DNA of 64,000 nucleotides from Burkholderia sp. 9120 (lineage in GTDB: Bacteria > Pseudomonadota > Gammaproteobacteria > Burkholderiales > Burkholderiaceae): positions 496,001 to 560,000 of the forward strand of contig NZ_JQNA01000002.1 of the NCBI RefSeq assembly GCF_000745015.1, in the 5' to 3' direction. Made by a program: the position numbers and the translations under genes. Each line of letters starts with the position of its first letter. Position 1 is the first letter of the stretch. Of this stretch, positions 18,070 to 27,164 are shown piece by piece. Under the pieces are notes generated by a model. That model saw only the letters and a list, made by a program, of their open reading frames with translations, was not told where the DNA came from and ran no database searches.

Positions 18070-19113
18070 ATGAGTTATTCGGAACATCGCGCTGTCGCAC
18101 CGGAAGTGTCGATCATCATCCCGGTGTACAACGAGGAAGCCGGGCTGGCTGCGCTGTTTGCGCGCCTGTACCCGGCGCTCGACGCGCTCGGCACCGGTTA
18201 TGAAGTGATCTTCATCAACGACGGCAGCCGCGACAAATCCGCCGCGCTGCTCGCCGAGCAGTTCCGCGCGCGCCCCGACACCACCCGCGTGATCCTGCTG
18301 AACGGCAACTACGGCCAGCACATGGCGATTCTCGCGGGCTTCGAGCAATCGCGCGGCGAGATCGTCATCACGCTCGACGCCGATCTGCAGAACCCGCCGG
18401 AAGAAATCGCCAAGCTCGTCTCGAAGATGCGCGAAGGCTACGACTACGTCGGCACGATTCGTCTGCAACGCCAGGACAGCCTGTTCCGCCGCAAGGCCTC
18501 ACGCGCGATGAACCGGCTGCGCGAACGCATCACCCGTATCAAGATGACCGACCAGGGCTGCATGCTGCGCGCTTACAGCCGGCACATCATCGACACGATC
18601 AATCGGTGCGGCGAAATCAACACGTTCATTCCGGCGCTCGCGTACACCTTCGCGCAGAATCCGGTCGAAATCGAAGTCGCGCACGAAGAGCGCTTTGCCG
18701 GCGAATCGAAGTACTCGCTGTATTCGCTGATCCGCCTGAATTTCGACCTCGTGACCGGTTTTTCGGTGGTGCCGCTGCAATGGCTGTCGTTCATCGGCGT
18801 GATCCTGTCGCTCGGCTCGGCGGCGCTGTTCGTGCTGCTGCTGATTCGCCGCTTTATCATCGGCGCGGAAGTGCAAGGTGTGTTCACGCTGTTCGCCGTG
18901 ATCTTCTTCCTGCTGGGCGTGATCATCTTCGCGCTCGGGCTGCTCGGTGAATACATCGGCCGGATTTATCAGCAGGTGCGCGCGCGTCCGCGTTATCTGG
19001 TGCAAACCATTCTCGAGCAGCGCGACGGCACGACCGTGGCCGAAGCGCCGCGTCAGGCCGTCGTGCAGGCCGTGCAGGCCGCGCCGCTGGTCGATCAGGG
19101 GCCGAATCCATGA
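18070..19113 (+). CDS. arnC: undecaprenyl-phosphate L-Ara4FN transferase ArnC
   Basis: 347 aa, GT2 family: SIIIPVYNEEAGLAALFARL at the N terminus, DXD-like TLDADLQNPPEEI near residue 100, and two C-terminal TM helices (about 235-300) anchoring it on the cytoplasmic face. Attaches the formylated aminosugar to undecaprenyl phosphate. The last 30 residues are Ala/Val/Gln-rich. Its stop overlaps the next start as ATGA. Confidence 0.95.
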   Translation: MSYSEHRAVAPEVSIIIPVYNEEAGLAALFARLYPALDALGTGYEVIFINDGSRDKSAALLAEQFRARPDTTRVILLNGNYGQHMAILAGFEQSRGEIVITLDADLQNPPEEIAKLVSKMREGYDYVGTIRLQRQDSLFRRKASRAMNRLRERITRIKMTDQGCMLRAYSRHIIDTINRCGEINTFIPALAYTFAQNPVEIEVAHEERFAGESKYSLYSLIRLNFDLVTGFSVVPLQWLSFIGVILSLGSAALFVLLLIRRFIIGAEVQGVFTLFAVIFFLLGVIIFALGLLGEYIGRIYQQVRARPRYLVQTILEQRDGTTVAEAPRQAVVQAVQAAPLVDQGPNP

Positions 19114-20057
19114 AGCCGCGCGCCGTCGTATTCGCGTATCACAACGTCGGCGTGCGCTGCCTGCAGGTGCTGCTCGCGCGCGGCGTCGAGGTGGCGCTGG
19201 TCGTCACGCATGAAGACAGCCCGACCGAGAACATCTGGTTCGGCAGCGTCGCTTCGATCGCGGCCGAACACGGCATTCCGGTCGTCACGCCGGCGGATCC
19301 GAAAAGCGCCGAACTGCGCGCCGCGGTAAGTGCCGCGCGGCCGGACTTCATCTTCTCGTTCTACTACCGCCACATGTTGCCGGTCGACCTGCTGGCGCTC
19401 GCCGCACGGGGCGCTTACAACATGCACGGCTCGCTGCTGCCGAAATACCGCGGCCGCGTGCCGACCAACTGGGCGGTGATCCACGGCGAAACCGAGACCG
19501 GCGCGACGCTGCATGAAATGGCCGCCAAGCCCGACGCGGGCGCGATCATCGCGCAGACGCCGGTGCCGATCCTGCCCGACGACACCGCCGCGCAAGTGTT
19601 CGACAAAGTCACGGTGGCCGCCGAGCAAACGTTGTGGCGCGTGCTGCCCGCCTTGCTGGCCGGCGAAGCGCCGCATCTGCCGAACGATCTCACGCACGGC
19701 AGCTATTACGGCGGGCGCAAGCCGGAAGACGGCCGCATCGACTGGACGCAATCCGCGCAGCAGGTCTACAACCTGATCCGCGCGGTGGCGCCGCCCTATC
19801 CCGGCGCGTTCACGGATCTCGACGGACAGCGTTTCATCGTCGCGCGCGCGCGCCTGGCCGCGCCCGGCGCGCTTCGCTCGGATTTGCCCCCGGGCCTGCA
19901 CGTAAGCGATAATGCCGTTTTCGCGATCTGCGGCGACGGTCGCGCGATCACGATCCACGAGTTGCGGCGCCAGCTAGACGGCAGCGAAACTGTCGTCACG
20001 CCGGCCGAATTCGCCCAGCTCACTCAGATTCCCTCCCAAATTCCTCGCTCCTCATGA
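19110..20057 (+). CDS. arnA: UDP-L-Ara4N formyltransferase (ArnA N-terminal half as a separate gene)
   Basis: 315 aa, covering only the formyltransferase half of E. coli ArnA (660 aa). The catalytic Asn/His occur in [16 protein letters not shown] and the Asp in [10 protein letters not shown]; the C-terminal OB-like domain follows ([16 protein letters not shown]). Uses N10-formyl-THF to formylate UDP-L-Ara4N. It overlaps both neighbours by ATGA, so stoichiometric coupled translation with the dehydrogenase half is expected. Confidence 0.92.
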   Translation: MKPRAVVFAYHNVGVRCLQVLLARGVEVALVVTHEDSPTENIWFGSVASIAAEHGIPVVTPADPKSAELRAAVSAARPDFIFSFYYRHMLPVDLLALAARGAYNMHGSLLPKYRGRVPTNWAVIHGETETGATLHEMAAKPDAGAIIAQTPVPILPDDTAAQVFDKVTVAAEQTLWRVLPALLAGEAPHLPNDLTHGSYYGGRKPEDGRIDWTQSAQQVYNLIRAVAPPYPGAFTDLDGQRFIVARARLAAPGALRSDLPPGLHVSDNAVFAICGDGRAITIHELRRQLDGSETVVTPAEFAQLTQIPSQIPRSS

Positions 20058-21100
20058 AAAAAGTCCTGATTCTGGGTGTGAACGGCTTCATCGGCCATCA
20101 CCTGTCCAAACGCATTCTCGAAACGACCGACTGGGAAGTCTTCGGGATGGACATGCAGACCGAACGTCTGGGCGACCTGATCAATCATGAGCGGATGCAC
20201 TTCTTCGAAGGCGACATCACGATCAACAAGGAATGGGTCGAGTACCACGTCAAGAAATGCGACGTGATCCTGCCGCTGGTCGCGATCGCCACGCCCGCCA
20301 CCTACGTGAAGCAGCCGCTGCGCGTGTTCGAACTCGACTTCGAGGCGAACCTGCCGATCGTGCGTTCGGCCGTGAAGTACGGCAAGCACCTCGTGTTTCC
20401 GTCCACGTCCGAGGTCTACGGCATGTGCACGGACGAGCAGTTCGATCCGGAAGAATCGCAACTGTCGTACGGTCCGATCAACAAGCCGCGCTGGATCTAC
20501 GCGTGCTCGAAGCAGTTGATGGACCGCGTGATCTGGGGTTACGGCATGGAAGGCCTGAACTTCACGCTGTTCCGTCCGTTCAACTGGATCGGCCCGGGCC
20601 TCGACTCGATCTACACGCCGAAGGAAGGCAGCTCGCGCGTGGTCACGCAGTTCCTCGGCCATATCGTGCGCGGCGAGAACATCAGCCTGGTGGACGGCGG
20701 CGCGCAAAAGCGCGCGTTCACGGATATCGACGACGGCATCGGCGCGCTGATGAAGATCATCGAGAACAAGGACGGCGTCGCCACGGGCAAGATCTACAAC
20801 ATCGGCAACCCGACCAACAACTTCTCGGTGCGCGAGCTCGCGCACAAGATGCTGGCGCTCGCGGCCGAATTCCCGGAATACGCGGAACTTGCAAAGAACG
20901 TGCAACTGGTCGAAACCTCGTCGGGCGCGTACTACGGCGCCGGCTACCAGGACGTGCAGAACCGCGTGCCGAAGATCGACAACACGATGCAGGAACTCGA
21001 CTGGGCGCCGAAGTCGACCTTCGACGAAGCGCTGCGCAAGATTTTCGAAGCGTATCGCGGCCACGTCGGCGAAGCCCGTGCGCTCGTCGAACAGCAATAA
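20054..21100 (+). CDS. arnA: UDP-glucuronate decarboxylating dehydrogenase (ArnA C-terminal half as a separate gene)
   Basis: 348 aa, extended [17 protein letters not shown] (NAD binding), [16 protein letters not shown], and [13 protein letters not shown] with the catalytic Tyr/Lys. Oxidatively decarboxylates UDP-glucuronate to UDP-4-keto-arabinose, the step before ArnB. Corresponds to residues about 310-660 of E. coli ArnA. A complete protein with its own start, so the split is a stable arrangement and not a frameshift. Confidence 0.94.
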   Translation: MKKVLILGVNGFIGHHLSKRILETTDWEVFGMDMQTERLGDLINHERMHFFEGDITINKEWVEYHVKKCDVILPLVAIATPATYVKQPLRVFELDFEANLPIVRSAVKYGKHLVFPSTSEVYGMCTDEQFDPEESQLSYGPINKPRWIYACSKQLMDRVIWGYGMEGLNFTLFRPFNWIGPGLDSIYTPKEGSSRVVTQFLGHIVRGENISLVDGGAQKRAFTDIDDGIGALMKIIENKDGVATGKIYNIGNPTNNFSVRELAHKMLALAAEFPEYAELAKNVQLVETSSGAYYGAGYQDVQNRVPKIDNTMQELDWAPKSTFDEALRKIFEAYRGHVGEARALVEQQ

Positions 21101-21110
21101 GGGCTGATCC

Positions 21111-22004
21111 TTGGCCCGTATCGTTCTGAAGATCGACGTCGACACGCTGCGCGGCACCCGCGAAGGCGTGCCGAATCTGGCACGCATCTTCGACCGCTTC
21201 AAGGCGCGCGCCACTTTCCTGTTCAGCCTCGGGCCCGACCACACCGGTTGGGCGATGCGCCGCGTATTGCGGCCGGGCTTTCTGAAGAAGGTGTCGCGCA
21301 CTTCGGTGGTCGAACATTACGGCGTCAAACAGCTGATGTACGGCGTGCTGCTGCCCGGTCCGGACATCGGCGCGAAGACGTCGGCGGAAATGCGCGCGAT
21401 CCACGAAGCCGGCTTCGAATGCGGCATTCATACGTGGGACCACGTGTACTGGCAGGACAACGTGCGCGTGAAAGACCGCGCATGGACCGCCGCGCAAATG
21501 CGCAAAAGCCATGACCGGTTCGTCGACGTGTTCGGTGCGCCGCCGGTCACGCATGGCGCGGCCGGCTGGCAGATGAACGGCCACGCGTTCGAGCAGATCG
21601 ACGCGTGGGGCATGCGTTACGCGTCCGACGGCCGGGGCCGTTCGCCGTATCTGCCGGTGGTCGACGGCAAGACGCTCGCGCACGTGCAGATGCCCACCAC
21701 GCTGCCCACGCTCGACGAAGTGCTCGGCGTGGACGGCGTCGAACTGCACAACGTCGCCGCATGGATGCTGAAGCACACCGAAAACAATCCGCACGATCAG
21801 GTGTTCACGCTGCACGCGGAACTCGAAGGGCAAAAGCTCGCGCCGGTTTTCGAACAGCTACTGGACGGCTGGCGCGCGCAAGGTCATACCTTCGCGACCA
21901 TGGGTGATTACTACGCCACGCTAGACCGCGACACGTTGCCATCGTACCCTGTTACGTGGGGCGAAATTCCAGGCCGCTCCGGCGAGTTGATTGTCCAGCC
22001 CTGA
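21111..22004 (+). CDS. arnD: 4-deoxy-4-formamido-L-arabinose-phosphoundecaprenol deformylase ArnD
   Basis: 297 aa, NodB-homology polysaccharide deacetylase: LKIDVDTLRGTREG with the metal-binding Asp, and CGIHTWDHVYW with metal-binding histidines. Removes the formyl group after lipid attachment, committing the sugar to export. Starts with TTG at 21111, supported by AAGGG seven nt upstream and the conserved ARIVLKIDVD N terminus. Last gene of the arn operon. Confidence 0.93.
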   Translation: MARIVLKIDVDTLRGTREGVPNLARIFDRFKARATFLFSLGPDHTGWAMRRVLRPGFLKKVSRTSVVEHYGVKQLMYGVLLPGPDIGAKTSAEMRAIHEAGFECGIHTWDHVYWQDNVRVKDRAWTAAQMRKSHDRFVDVFGAPPVTHGAAGWQMNGHAFEQIDAWGMRYASDGRGRSPYLPVVDGKTLAHVQMPTTLPTLDEVLGVDGVELHNVAAWMLKHTENNPHDQVFTLHAELEGQKLAPVFEQLLDGWRAQGHTFATMGDYYATLDRDTLPSYPVTWGEIPGRSGELIVQP

Positions 22005-22151
22005 GCGGACCGCCAACCGTCGGCAGCCCGCCTGACGAACCGGCCGCCGCGCGAGACCATGCCGCGCGCCGGCCACCTCCCCCAGCCTCGATGCCAGGCC
22101 GACGCCGCCACAGCCCTGCTGCGGCGCCGACCATAACAACCGGAGAACCTC

Positions 22152-22613
22152 GTGCCCATCGCAGTCGACCAACCCATCCCCGACTTCACCGCCCCCGCTA
22201 CCGGCGGCGAGATCACGCTGTCCAAACTGCGGGGCAAGAAGGTGGTGCTGTATTTCTATCCGAAGGACAACACGCCCGGCTGCACGACCGAAGGTCTGCA
22301 ATTCCGCGACCTGTATCCGAAGTTCAAGAAGGCCGGCGCGGAAATCCTCGGCGTGTCGCGCGACAGCCTGCGCTCGCATGACAATTTCAAGGCGAAGCTC
22401 GAATTGCCGTTCCCGCTGATCTCCGATCCGGAAGAAACGTTGTGCGCGCTGTTCGGCGTCATGAAAATGAAGAAAATGTATGGCAAAGAAGTACGGGGAA
22501 TCGAACGCTCCACGTTCCTCATCGACGCTGAAGGGGTGCTGCGCCAGGAGTGGCGCGGCGTGAAGGTGCCCGGCCACGTCGACGACATTCTGGAGGCTGT
22601 ACAAGCACTTTGA
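22152..22613 (+). CDS. bcp: peroxiredoxin Bcp/PrxQ
   Basis: 153 aa from GTG 22152 (GGAG at 22142-22145). Peroxidatic Cys44 in KDNTPGCTTEG. The resolving cysteine normally five residues later is absent (Leu in CTTEGLQFRD); the only other cysteine is C98 (EETLCALFG). It therefore probably works as a 1-Cys enzyme or resolves through a partner thiol. Thiol-dependent reduction of peroxides in the cytoplasm. Monocistronic with a terminator at 22748. Confidence 0.93.
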   Translation: MPIAVDQPIPDFTAPATGGEITLSKLRGKKVVLYFYPKDNTPGCTTEGLQFRDLYPKFKKAGAEILGVSRDSLRSHDNFKAKLELPFPLISDPEETLCALFGVMKMKKMYGKEVRGIERSTFLIDAEGVLRQEWRGVKVPGHVDDILEAVQAL

Positions 22614-22969
22614 GGCGCGCTATATTGGACCGCAATGAGTGCCTGTCCACCCCAAATTATTCGCCGCTGCGCCAGACTCGACGGCCGTTTTACCGGATCT
22701 GCCGGTGCTGTCGGAGTCGTGAGGCGCAACGCGAGCATTGAAGGCGAGCCGCTTGCCCCGTACGCCGGGGCGGCGGCTTTTTTAATTGCGCGCGGCCGTT
22801 CGTTCACTCGGCTGCGTGCTTCCGTTAAGGAGCCGATCGAAACCCAGGCGAACCGGCATCTCTAGACCGAATGCGCGCCTCCGGGCGCAAACTGCGTGCG
22901 CACTCATTGGCACCAGCAGAATGCGACAGGCGGCGCACGATATGTGACCCGATTAATTCGAGGGAAACC
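22614..22969. other. spacer bcp-phoH
   Basis: 356 bp containing the bcp terminator and the presumed phoH promoter/leader. A TATATT occurs at 22622 but belongs to no recognisable promoter. No gene seen. Confidence 0.4.
22748..22783 (+). terminator. rho-independent terminator after bcp
   Basis: Inner stem GCCCCG/CGGGGC (22755-22760, 22766-22771), outer GCCGC/GCGGC, then TTTTTT at 22778-22783. Confidence 0.75.
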
Positions 22970-24829
22970 ATGCCTTTGCCTACTCCCCCCAGCAAGCTCG
23001 GCAATCTCCTGCCGCCTGACGAATACAAGGCTAAAGCCGCTACGCCGGCGCGCTCCGCCTCGAAGAAACAGGCTGGCGACGGGGAAGCCGCAGAGTCGGC
23101 CGATTACGGCCGCGCGAACGTCGCCAAGCCAATGGCGAATGCCGCCAATGCTGCGACCACCTTGCGGACCGTGCCGGCGTCGTCGGCAACCCCTGTTGCG
23201 AATGCTTCCGCGGAGCAGGCTGCTCCGGCGCGCAGTCGCAAAACGAAGCAAACCGCTGCCCTGTTGCAGCCGGTTCCCGCCGCCCGTCCGCACGCCGAGC
23301 CGGCCGCACCCGCGGCACAACCGGTGGTTGCGCGCGCGCCGAGCGCGAAGCAGGCCGACGCCGCTGCACCCGCAGCCGTTGCGCCCGCCACACGCGGCGC
23401 CGGCAAAAAACGCAGCACGAGCGCCGACCCGGCCGAAGTGCAGAAGCTGTTCGTGCTCGACACGAACGTGCTGATGCACGATCCAAGCTGCCTGTTCCGG
23501 TTCGAGGAACACGACGTCTATCTGCCCATGATGACGTTGGAAGAACTCGACAACCACAAGAAGGGCATGTCGGAAGTCGCGCGTAACGCTCGCCAGGTGA
23601 GCCGCACGCTGGACGCGCTGGTGGCCAACGCCGGCAATATCTCCGACGGCATTTCGCTCGCCCGTCTGGGCAGCCGCGAAGCGTCCGGACGTCTCTTCTT
23701 CCAGACCACGCTGGCCACCATCGAACCGGTGGAAGGCCTGCCGGAAGGCAAGGCCGACAACCAGATTCTCGGCGTCGTGCGCGCGTTGCAGCGCGACCGG
23801 ATGGATCGCCAGGTCGTGCTGGTGTCGAAAGACATCAACATGCGCATCAAGGCGCATGCGCTCGGCCTGCCCGCCGAAGATTACTTCAACGACCAGGTGC
23901 TCGAAGACAGCGATCTGCTGTACTCGGGCATCCGCGCGCTGCCGCAGGACTTCTGGACCAGGCACGCGAAGGGCATGGAGAGCTGGCAGGACACCAAAAC
24001 CGGCACAACGTATTACCGGGTGACGGGTCCGCTGTGCGCGTCGATGCTGGTCAACGAGTTCGTCTATCTGGAGCCGCAAAACGGCGAACCGGCGTTCCAT
24101 GCGCTGGTGCGCGAGTTGAACGGCAAGACGGCGCTGCTGCAAACCTTGCGCGACTACGGCCACCACAAGAACAACGTGTGGGGCATCACGGCGCGTAACC
24201 GCGAGCAGAACTTCGCGCTGAACCTGTTGATGAATCCGGAGATCGACTTCGTCACGCTGCTGGGTCAAGCCGGTACAGGCAAGACGCTGGTCGCGCTCGC
24301 GGCCGGTCTGGCACAGGTGCTCGACGACAAGCGCTACAACGAGATCATCGTGACGCGCGCCACGGTGCCGGTCGGTGAAGACATCGGCTTCCTGCCGGGT
24401 ACGGAAGAGGAAAAAATGCAGCCGTGGATGGGTGCATTCGACGACAACCTCGAAGTCCTGCAGAAAACCGACGACGCCGCCGGCGAATGGGGCCGCGCCG
24501 CGACTCAGGAGCTGATCCGTTCGCGCCTGAAGGTCAAGAGCATGAACTTCATGCGCGGCCGCACATTCGTGGACAAGTATCTGATCATCGACGAGGCGCA
24601 GAATCTGACGCCGAAGCAGATGAAGACGCTGGTCACGCGCGCGGGTCCGGGTACGAAGATCATCTGTCTGGGCAACATCGCGCAGATCGATACGCCGTAT
24701 CTGACCGAAGGCAGTTCGGGGTTGACCTACGTGGTCGACCGCTTCAAGGGCTGGGCGCACAGCGGGCACGTCACGCTGGCGCGCGGCGAACGTTCGCGGC
24801 TTGCCGATTACGCGTCGGAAATTCTTTAA
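22970..24829 (+). CDS. PIN domain-PhoH family ATPase
   Basis: 619 aa from ATG 22970 (GAGGGA upstream). Residues 1-150 are disordered Ala/Pro/Lys-rich; a PIN nuclease domain follows (KLFVLDTNVLMHDPSCLF, MTLEELDNHKKG, SKDINMRIKAHALGL), then a PhoH RecA-like ATPase with Walker A LLGQAGTGKTLVALA and Walker B LIIDEAQNLTPKQ. PIN-PhoH fusions (YlaK/PhoH2 type) act as RNA helicase/ribonucleases in actinobacteria. Acidic PIN residues are present, so nuclease activity is plausible. The long N-terminal extension is unusual for the family. Confidence 0.92.
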   Translation: MPLPTPPSKLGNLLPPDEYKAKAATPARSASKKQAGDGEAAESADYGRANVAKPMANAANAATTLRTVPASSATPVANASAEQAAPARSRKTKQTAALLQPVPAARPHAEPAAPAAQPVVARAPSAKQADAAAPAAVAPATRGAGKKRSTSADPAEVQKLFVLDTNVLMHDPSCLFRFEEHDVYLPMMTLEELDNHKKGMSEVARNARQVSRTLDALVANAGNISDGISLARLGSREASGRLFFQTTLATIEPVEGLPEGKADNQILGVVRALQRDRMDRQVVLVSKDINMRIKAHALGLPAEDYFNDQVLEDSDLLYSGIRALPQDFWTRHAKGMESWQDTKTGTTYYRVTGPLCASMLVNEFVYLEPQNGEPAFHALVRELNGKTALLQTLRDYGHHKNNVWGITARNREQNFALNLLMNPEIDFVTLLGQAGTGKTLVALAAGLAQVLDDKRYNEIIVTRATVPVGEDIGFLPGTEEEKMQPWMGAFDDNLEVLQKTDDAAGEWGRAATQELIRSRLKVKSMNFMRGRTFVDKYLIIDEAQNLTPKQMKTLVTRAGPGTKIICLGNIAQIDTPYLTEGSSGLTYVVDRFKGWAHSGHVTLARGERSRLADYASEIL

Positions 24830-24854
24830 ATTTCAATTAGTTAGAAGCTTGCCG

Positions 24855-24890
24855 AAGCTGCCTCCGGAGTCTTCCGGAGGCAGCTTTTTT
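24855..24890 (+). terminator. rho-independent terminator after phoH
   Basis: Perfect 14-bp stem (24855-24868 with 24873-24886), loop GTCT, and a T-run to 24890. Confidence 0.95.
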
Positions 24891-25036
24891 ATTGCCGACG
24901 CGTTTTGCGCGGAGCAACACTTAGCGCATGAACTTCAAGTAATTTGTCAAGACTTCTTGCCGGAGCGATGCGCCACGGGCTACTATCCCGAAATCGTCCG
25001 CCGTTAAACGAGCGTTTACCCGCTCTCCTCGTCTTC

Positions 25037-26149
25037 ATGCGCCGACTCGCCTTGTCCCTGCTGACCGTTCTGCTGCTTGCCGCCTGTGCCGGCGCGCCGC
25101 AGAAGACGTCGTCGCGCGGCTCGTCGGGCAGTTCGATCGTCGTCGCCAACGGCGCTTATCATGCGCCGCCGCCGGGCTTTCCGAATTTCGTGGATCACAG
25201 CATCGGCCGCGAGGAAATCTCGATTCAGGCGATGGGGCTGGTCGGCATTCCATACCGTTGGGGCGGTAATACGCCGGATAGCGGCTTTGATTGCAGCGGA
25301 CTGGTTCGCTATGTCATTGCGCGGGCGGCTTCGGTGAATCTGCCGCGCACCACGGCGGATATGAGCGGACGCGGCGAGTCGATCGAGCCGGACGAGATCG
25401 CGCCGGGTGATCTGATTTTCTTCAACACGACCGGACGGCCGCATTCGCATGTCGGCATTTATGTCGGCAAGCTGCGCTTCGTCAATGCACCGTCGACGGG
25501 CGGCACCGTGCGGCTCGATTATCTGACCAACCCTTATTGGGCCAAGCGCTTCGACGGGATTCGCCGCGTCGCCGCACCGGCCGCGACGCCGGCACCGTTC
25601 GATACGCCGAGCTATCAGGCCGCGGCACCGCTGCCGGAGCGGGTTGCGCCGGTGGCGCAGCAGGCTGCGCCGGCTTATGCGCAGTCGGCGACGCGCGTCG
25701 CGACCGCGCCTCACGCACCATTGACCGCTGAGGCGCAACCCATCACCGCCGCAGCGGGTCCGCAAGCCGATCCGTTCGAACCGCCGCCGCCCGGCATGAG
25801 CGCCGCGCAAATCCAGGCCCGCGCGGCGGGCGCTGTGTCGCCGACGCCGGTTCCGGCCGCTCAAGCCAGCGCGTACGACGGCACGCTCGGCACAGCCCCC
25901 GCTCAGCAGCCGACAACCCCACGCGCCATCCCGCAGACGGCGCCCACTCGTGCGCCCGACCCGATCGACGCCGCCGCGGATGCGTTCGAACCGCCGCCGC
26001 CCGCATCGGTGGCCGCACGTCAGGCTCAGCGCGCCGATGCGAATGGCGGCGTGCAGATCATGCGAGCGTCGACAGCCTCGCGCGGCATCCCCGCTCCGAC
26101 GCAAACCACCGACGACCCGATCGCCCGCTTCGCCAACGGCAACTTCTAA
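25037..26149 (+). CDS. NlpC/P60 family lipoprotein with Pro/Ala-rich tail
   Basis: 370 aa from ATG 25037. Lipoprotein signal MRRLALSLLTVLLLAACAGA (lipobox LAAC). NlpC/P60 domain about residues 60-175: catalytic Cys in SGFDCSGLVRYV and His in RPHSHVGIYVG; PYRWGGNTP is the usual entry motif. Predicted D,L-endopeptidase cutting peptidoglycan stem peptides. Residues 180-370 are low-complexity Ala/Pro with two related copies FEPPPPGMSAAQIQARA and FEPPPPASVAARQAQRA. RBS before the ATG is weak; an earlier in-frame start would lose the lipoprotein signal. Confidence 0.88.
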   Translation: MRRLALSLLTVLLLAACAGAPQKTSSRGSSGSSIVVANGAYHAPPPGFPNFVDHSIGREEISIQAMGLVGIPYRWGGNTPDSGFDCSGLVRYVIARAASVNLPRTTADMSGRGESIEPDEIAPGDLIFFNTTGRPHSHVGIYVGKLRFVNAPSTGGTVRLDYLTNPYWAKRFDGIRRVAAPAATPAPFDTPSYQAAAPLPERVAPVAQQAAPAYAQSATRVATAPHAPLTAEAQPITAAAGPQADPFEPPPPGMSAAQIQARAAGAVSPTPVPAAQASAYDGTLGTAPAQQPTTPRAIPQTAPTRAPDPIDAAADAFEPPPPASVAARQAQRADANGGVQIMRASTASRGIPAPTQTTDDPIARFANGNF

Positions 26150-26268
26150 CCATCTTTGCCTGGTGCGCTGTTCGTCGGCGCGGTGTCTGCAGGCATAAGA
26201 CGCCCCGCTACACCCGCGCCGCCGATCTGCTATCGTCATCGATATTCTTCCGACAGCGGGTGGTGACG

Positions 26269-27075
26269 ATGGATCTTGGGCTGAAAGACAAGGTGGTATT
26301 GATCACAGGCGGCAGCAAAGGAATCGGCCTCGCCTGCGCCCGCGCGTTCGCCTTGGAAGGCGCCAAAGTCGCAATCGTCTCGCGCGACCCCGCCAATCTC
26401 GCGCGCGCTTACGAGCAGTTGAAGCAGGAAGACCTGCACGTACACCGAACCCGAGCCGATCTGCACGAGCCGCACAGCGCTGCGGATATCGTCGAAGAAG
26501 TCAGCAGCGCGGTCGGCCCGATCGACGTGCTGATCAACAGCGCGGGCGCTGCGCGCCGCTACGACCCGGAAACGCTCGATGCCGACGCGTTCCGCGCCAC
26601 CATGGAAGCGAAGTATTTCCCCTACATCTACCCGCAGCAGGAAGTGCTGCGGCGCATGGCCGAACGCGTGAAGGCCAACAGCGGCGCCGAACCGGGCACG
26701 ATCGTGAACATCATCGGCATGGGCGGCAAGATCGCGAGCGACATCCATATTGCGGGCGGCGCCGCGAATGCCGCACTGATGCTCGCCACCGTCGGCCTCG
26801 CGCACTATTACGCGCGCTACGGCATCCGCATCAACGCGATCAATCCGGGATCGACGCTGACTGAGCGCGTCGAGGAAGCGGTCAAGCTGGAAGCGTCCCA
26901 GCAAGGCATCGAGAGCGCGGACGCGCTCGCACGCGGGCAAGCCAAGGTGCCGCTCGGCCGCTATGCCAAACCGGAGGAAATCGCCGACGTCGCGCTGTTT
27001 CTGGCGAGCCGCCGCGCGAGCTATGTGACGGGCGCGATTGTCCCGATGGATGGAGGCAGCGCGCCGCTGATCTGA
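26269..27075 (+). CDS. SDR-fold protein lacking the usual catalytic residues
   Basis: 268 aa. Rossmann dinucleotide motif ITGGSKGIG and NSAGAA are intact, and the C-terminal YVTGAIVPMDGG is typical of classical SDRs. The Ser-Tyr-Lys triad is not: the segment reads IVNIIGMGGK, then HIAGGAANAALML, so Ser is Ile/Gly, Tyr is Gly and Lys is Asn. Some SDR subfamilies have this pattern; chemistry is uncertain. ATG 26269 chosen; GTG codons at 26260 and 26263 are alternatives. No partner genes. Confidence 0.8.
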   Translation: MDLGLKDKVVLITGGSKGIGLACARAFALEGAKVAIVSRDPANLARAYEQLKQEDLHVHRTRADLHEPHSAADIVEEVSSAVGPIDVLINSAGAARRYDPETLDADAFRATMEAKYFPYIYPQQEVLRRMAERVKANSGAEPGTIVNIIGMGGKIASDIHIAGGAANAALMLATVGLAHYYARYGIRINAINPGSTLTERVEEAVKLEASQQGIESADALARGQAKVPLGRYAKPEEIADVALFLASRRASYVTGAIVPMDGGSAPLI

Positions 27076-27164
27076 GCGGCGCGCTGTTATTCAAGCGTTA
27101 GTTACCGAAGGAGCGGCGCGGCGCGCATGAAACGCCGGCGCTGCGCCCTTACGGCAAAAGCAAA

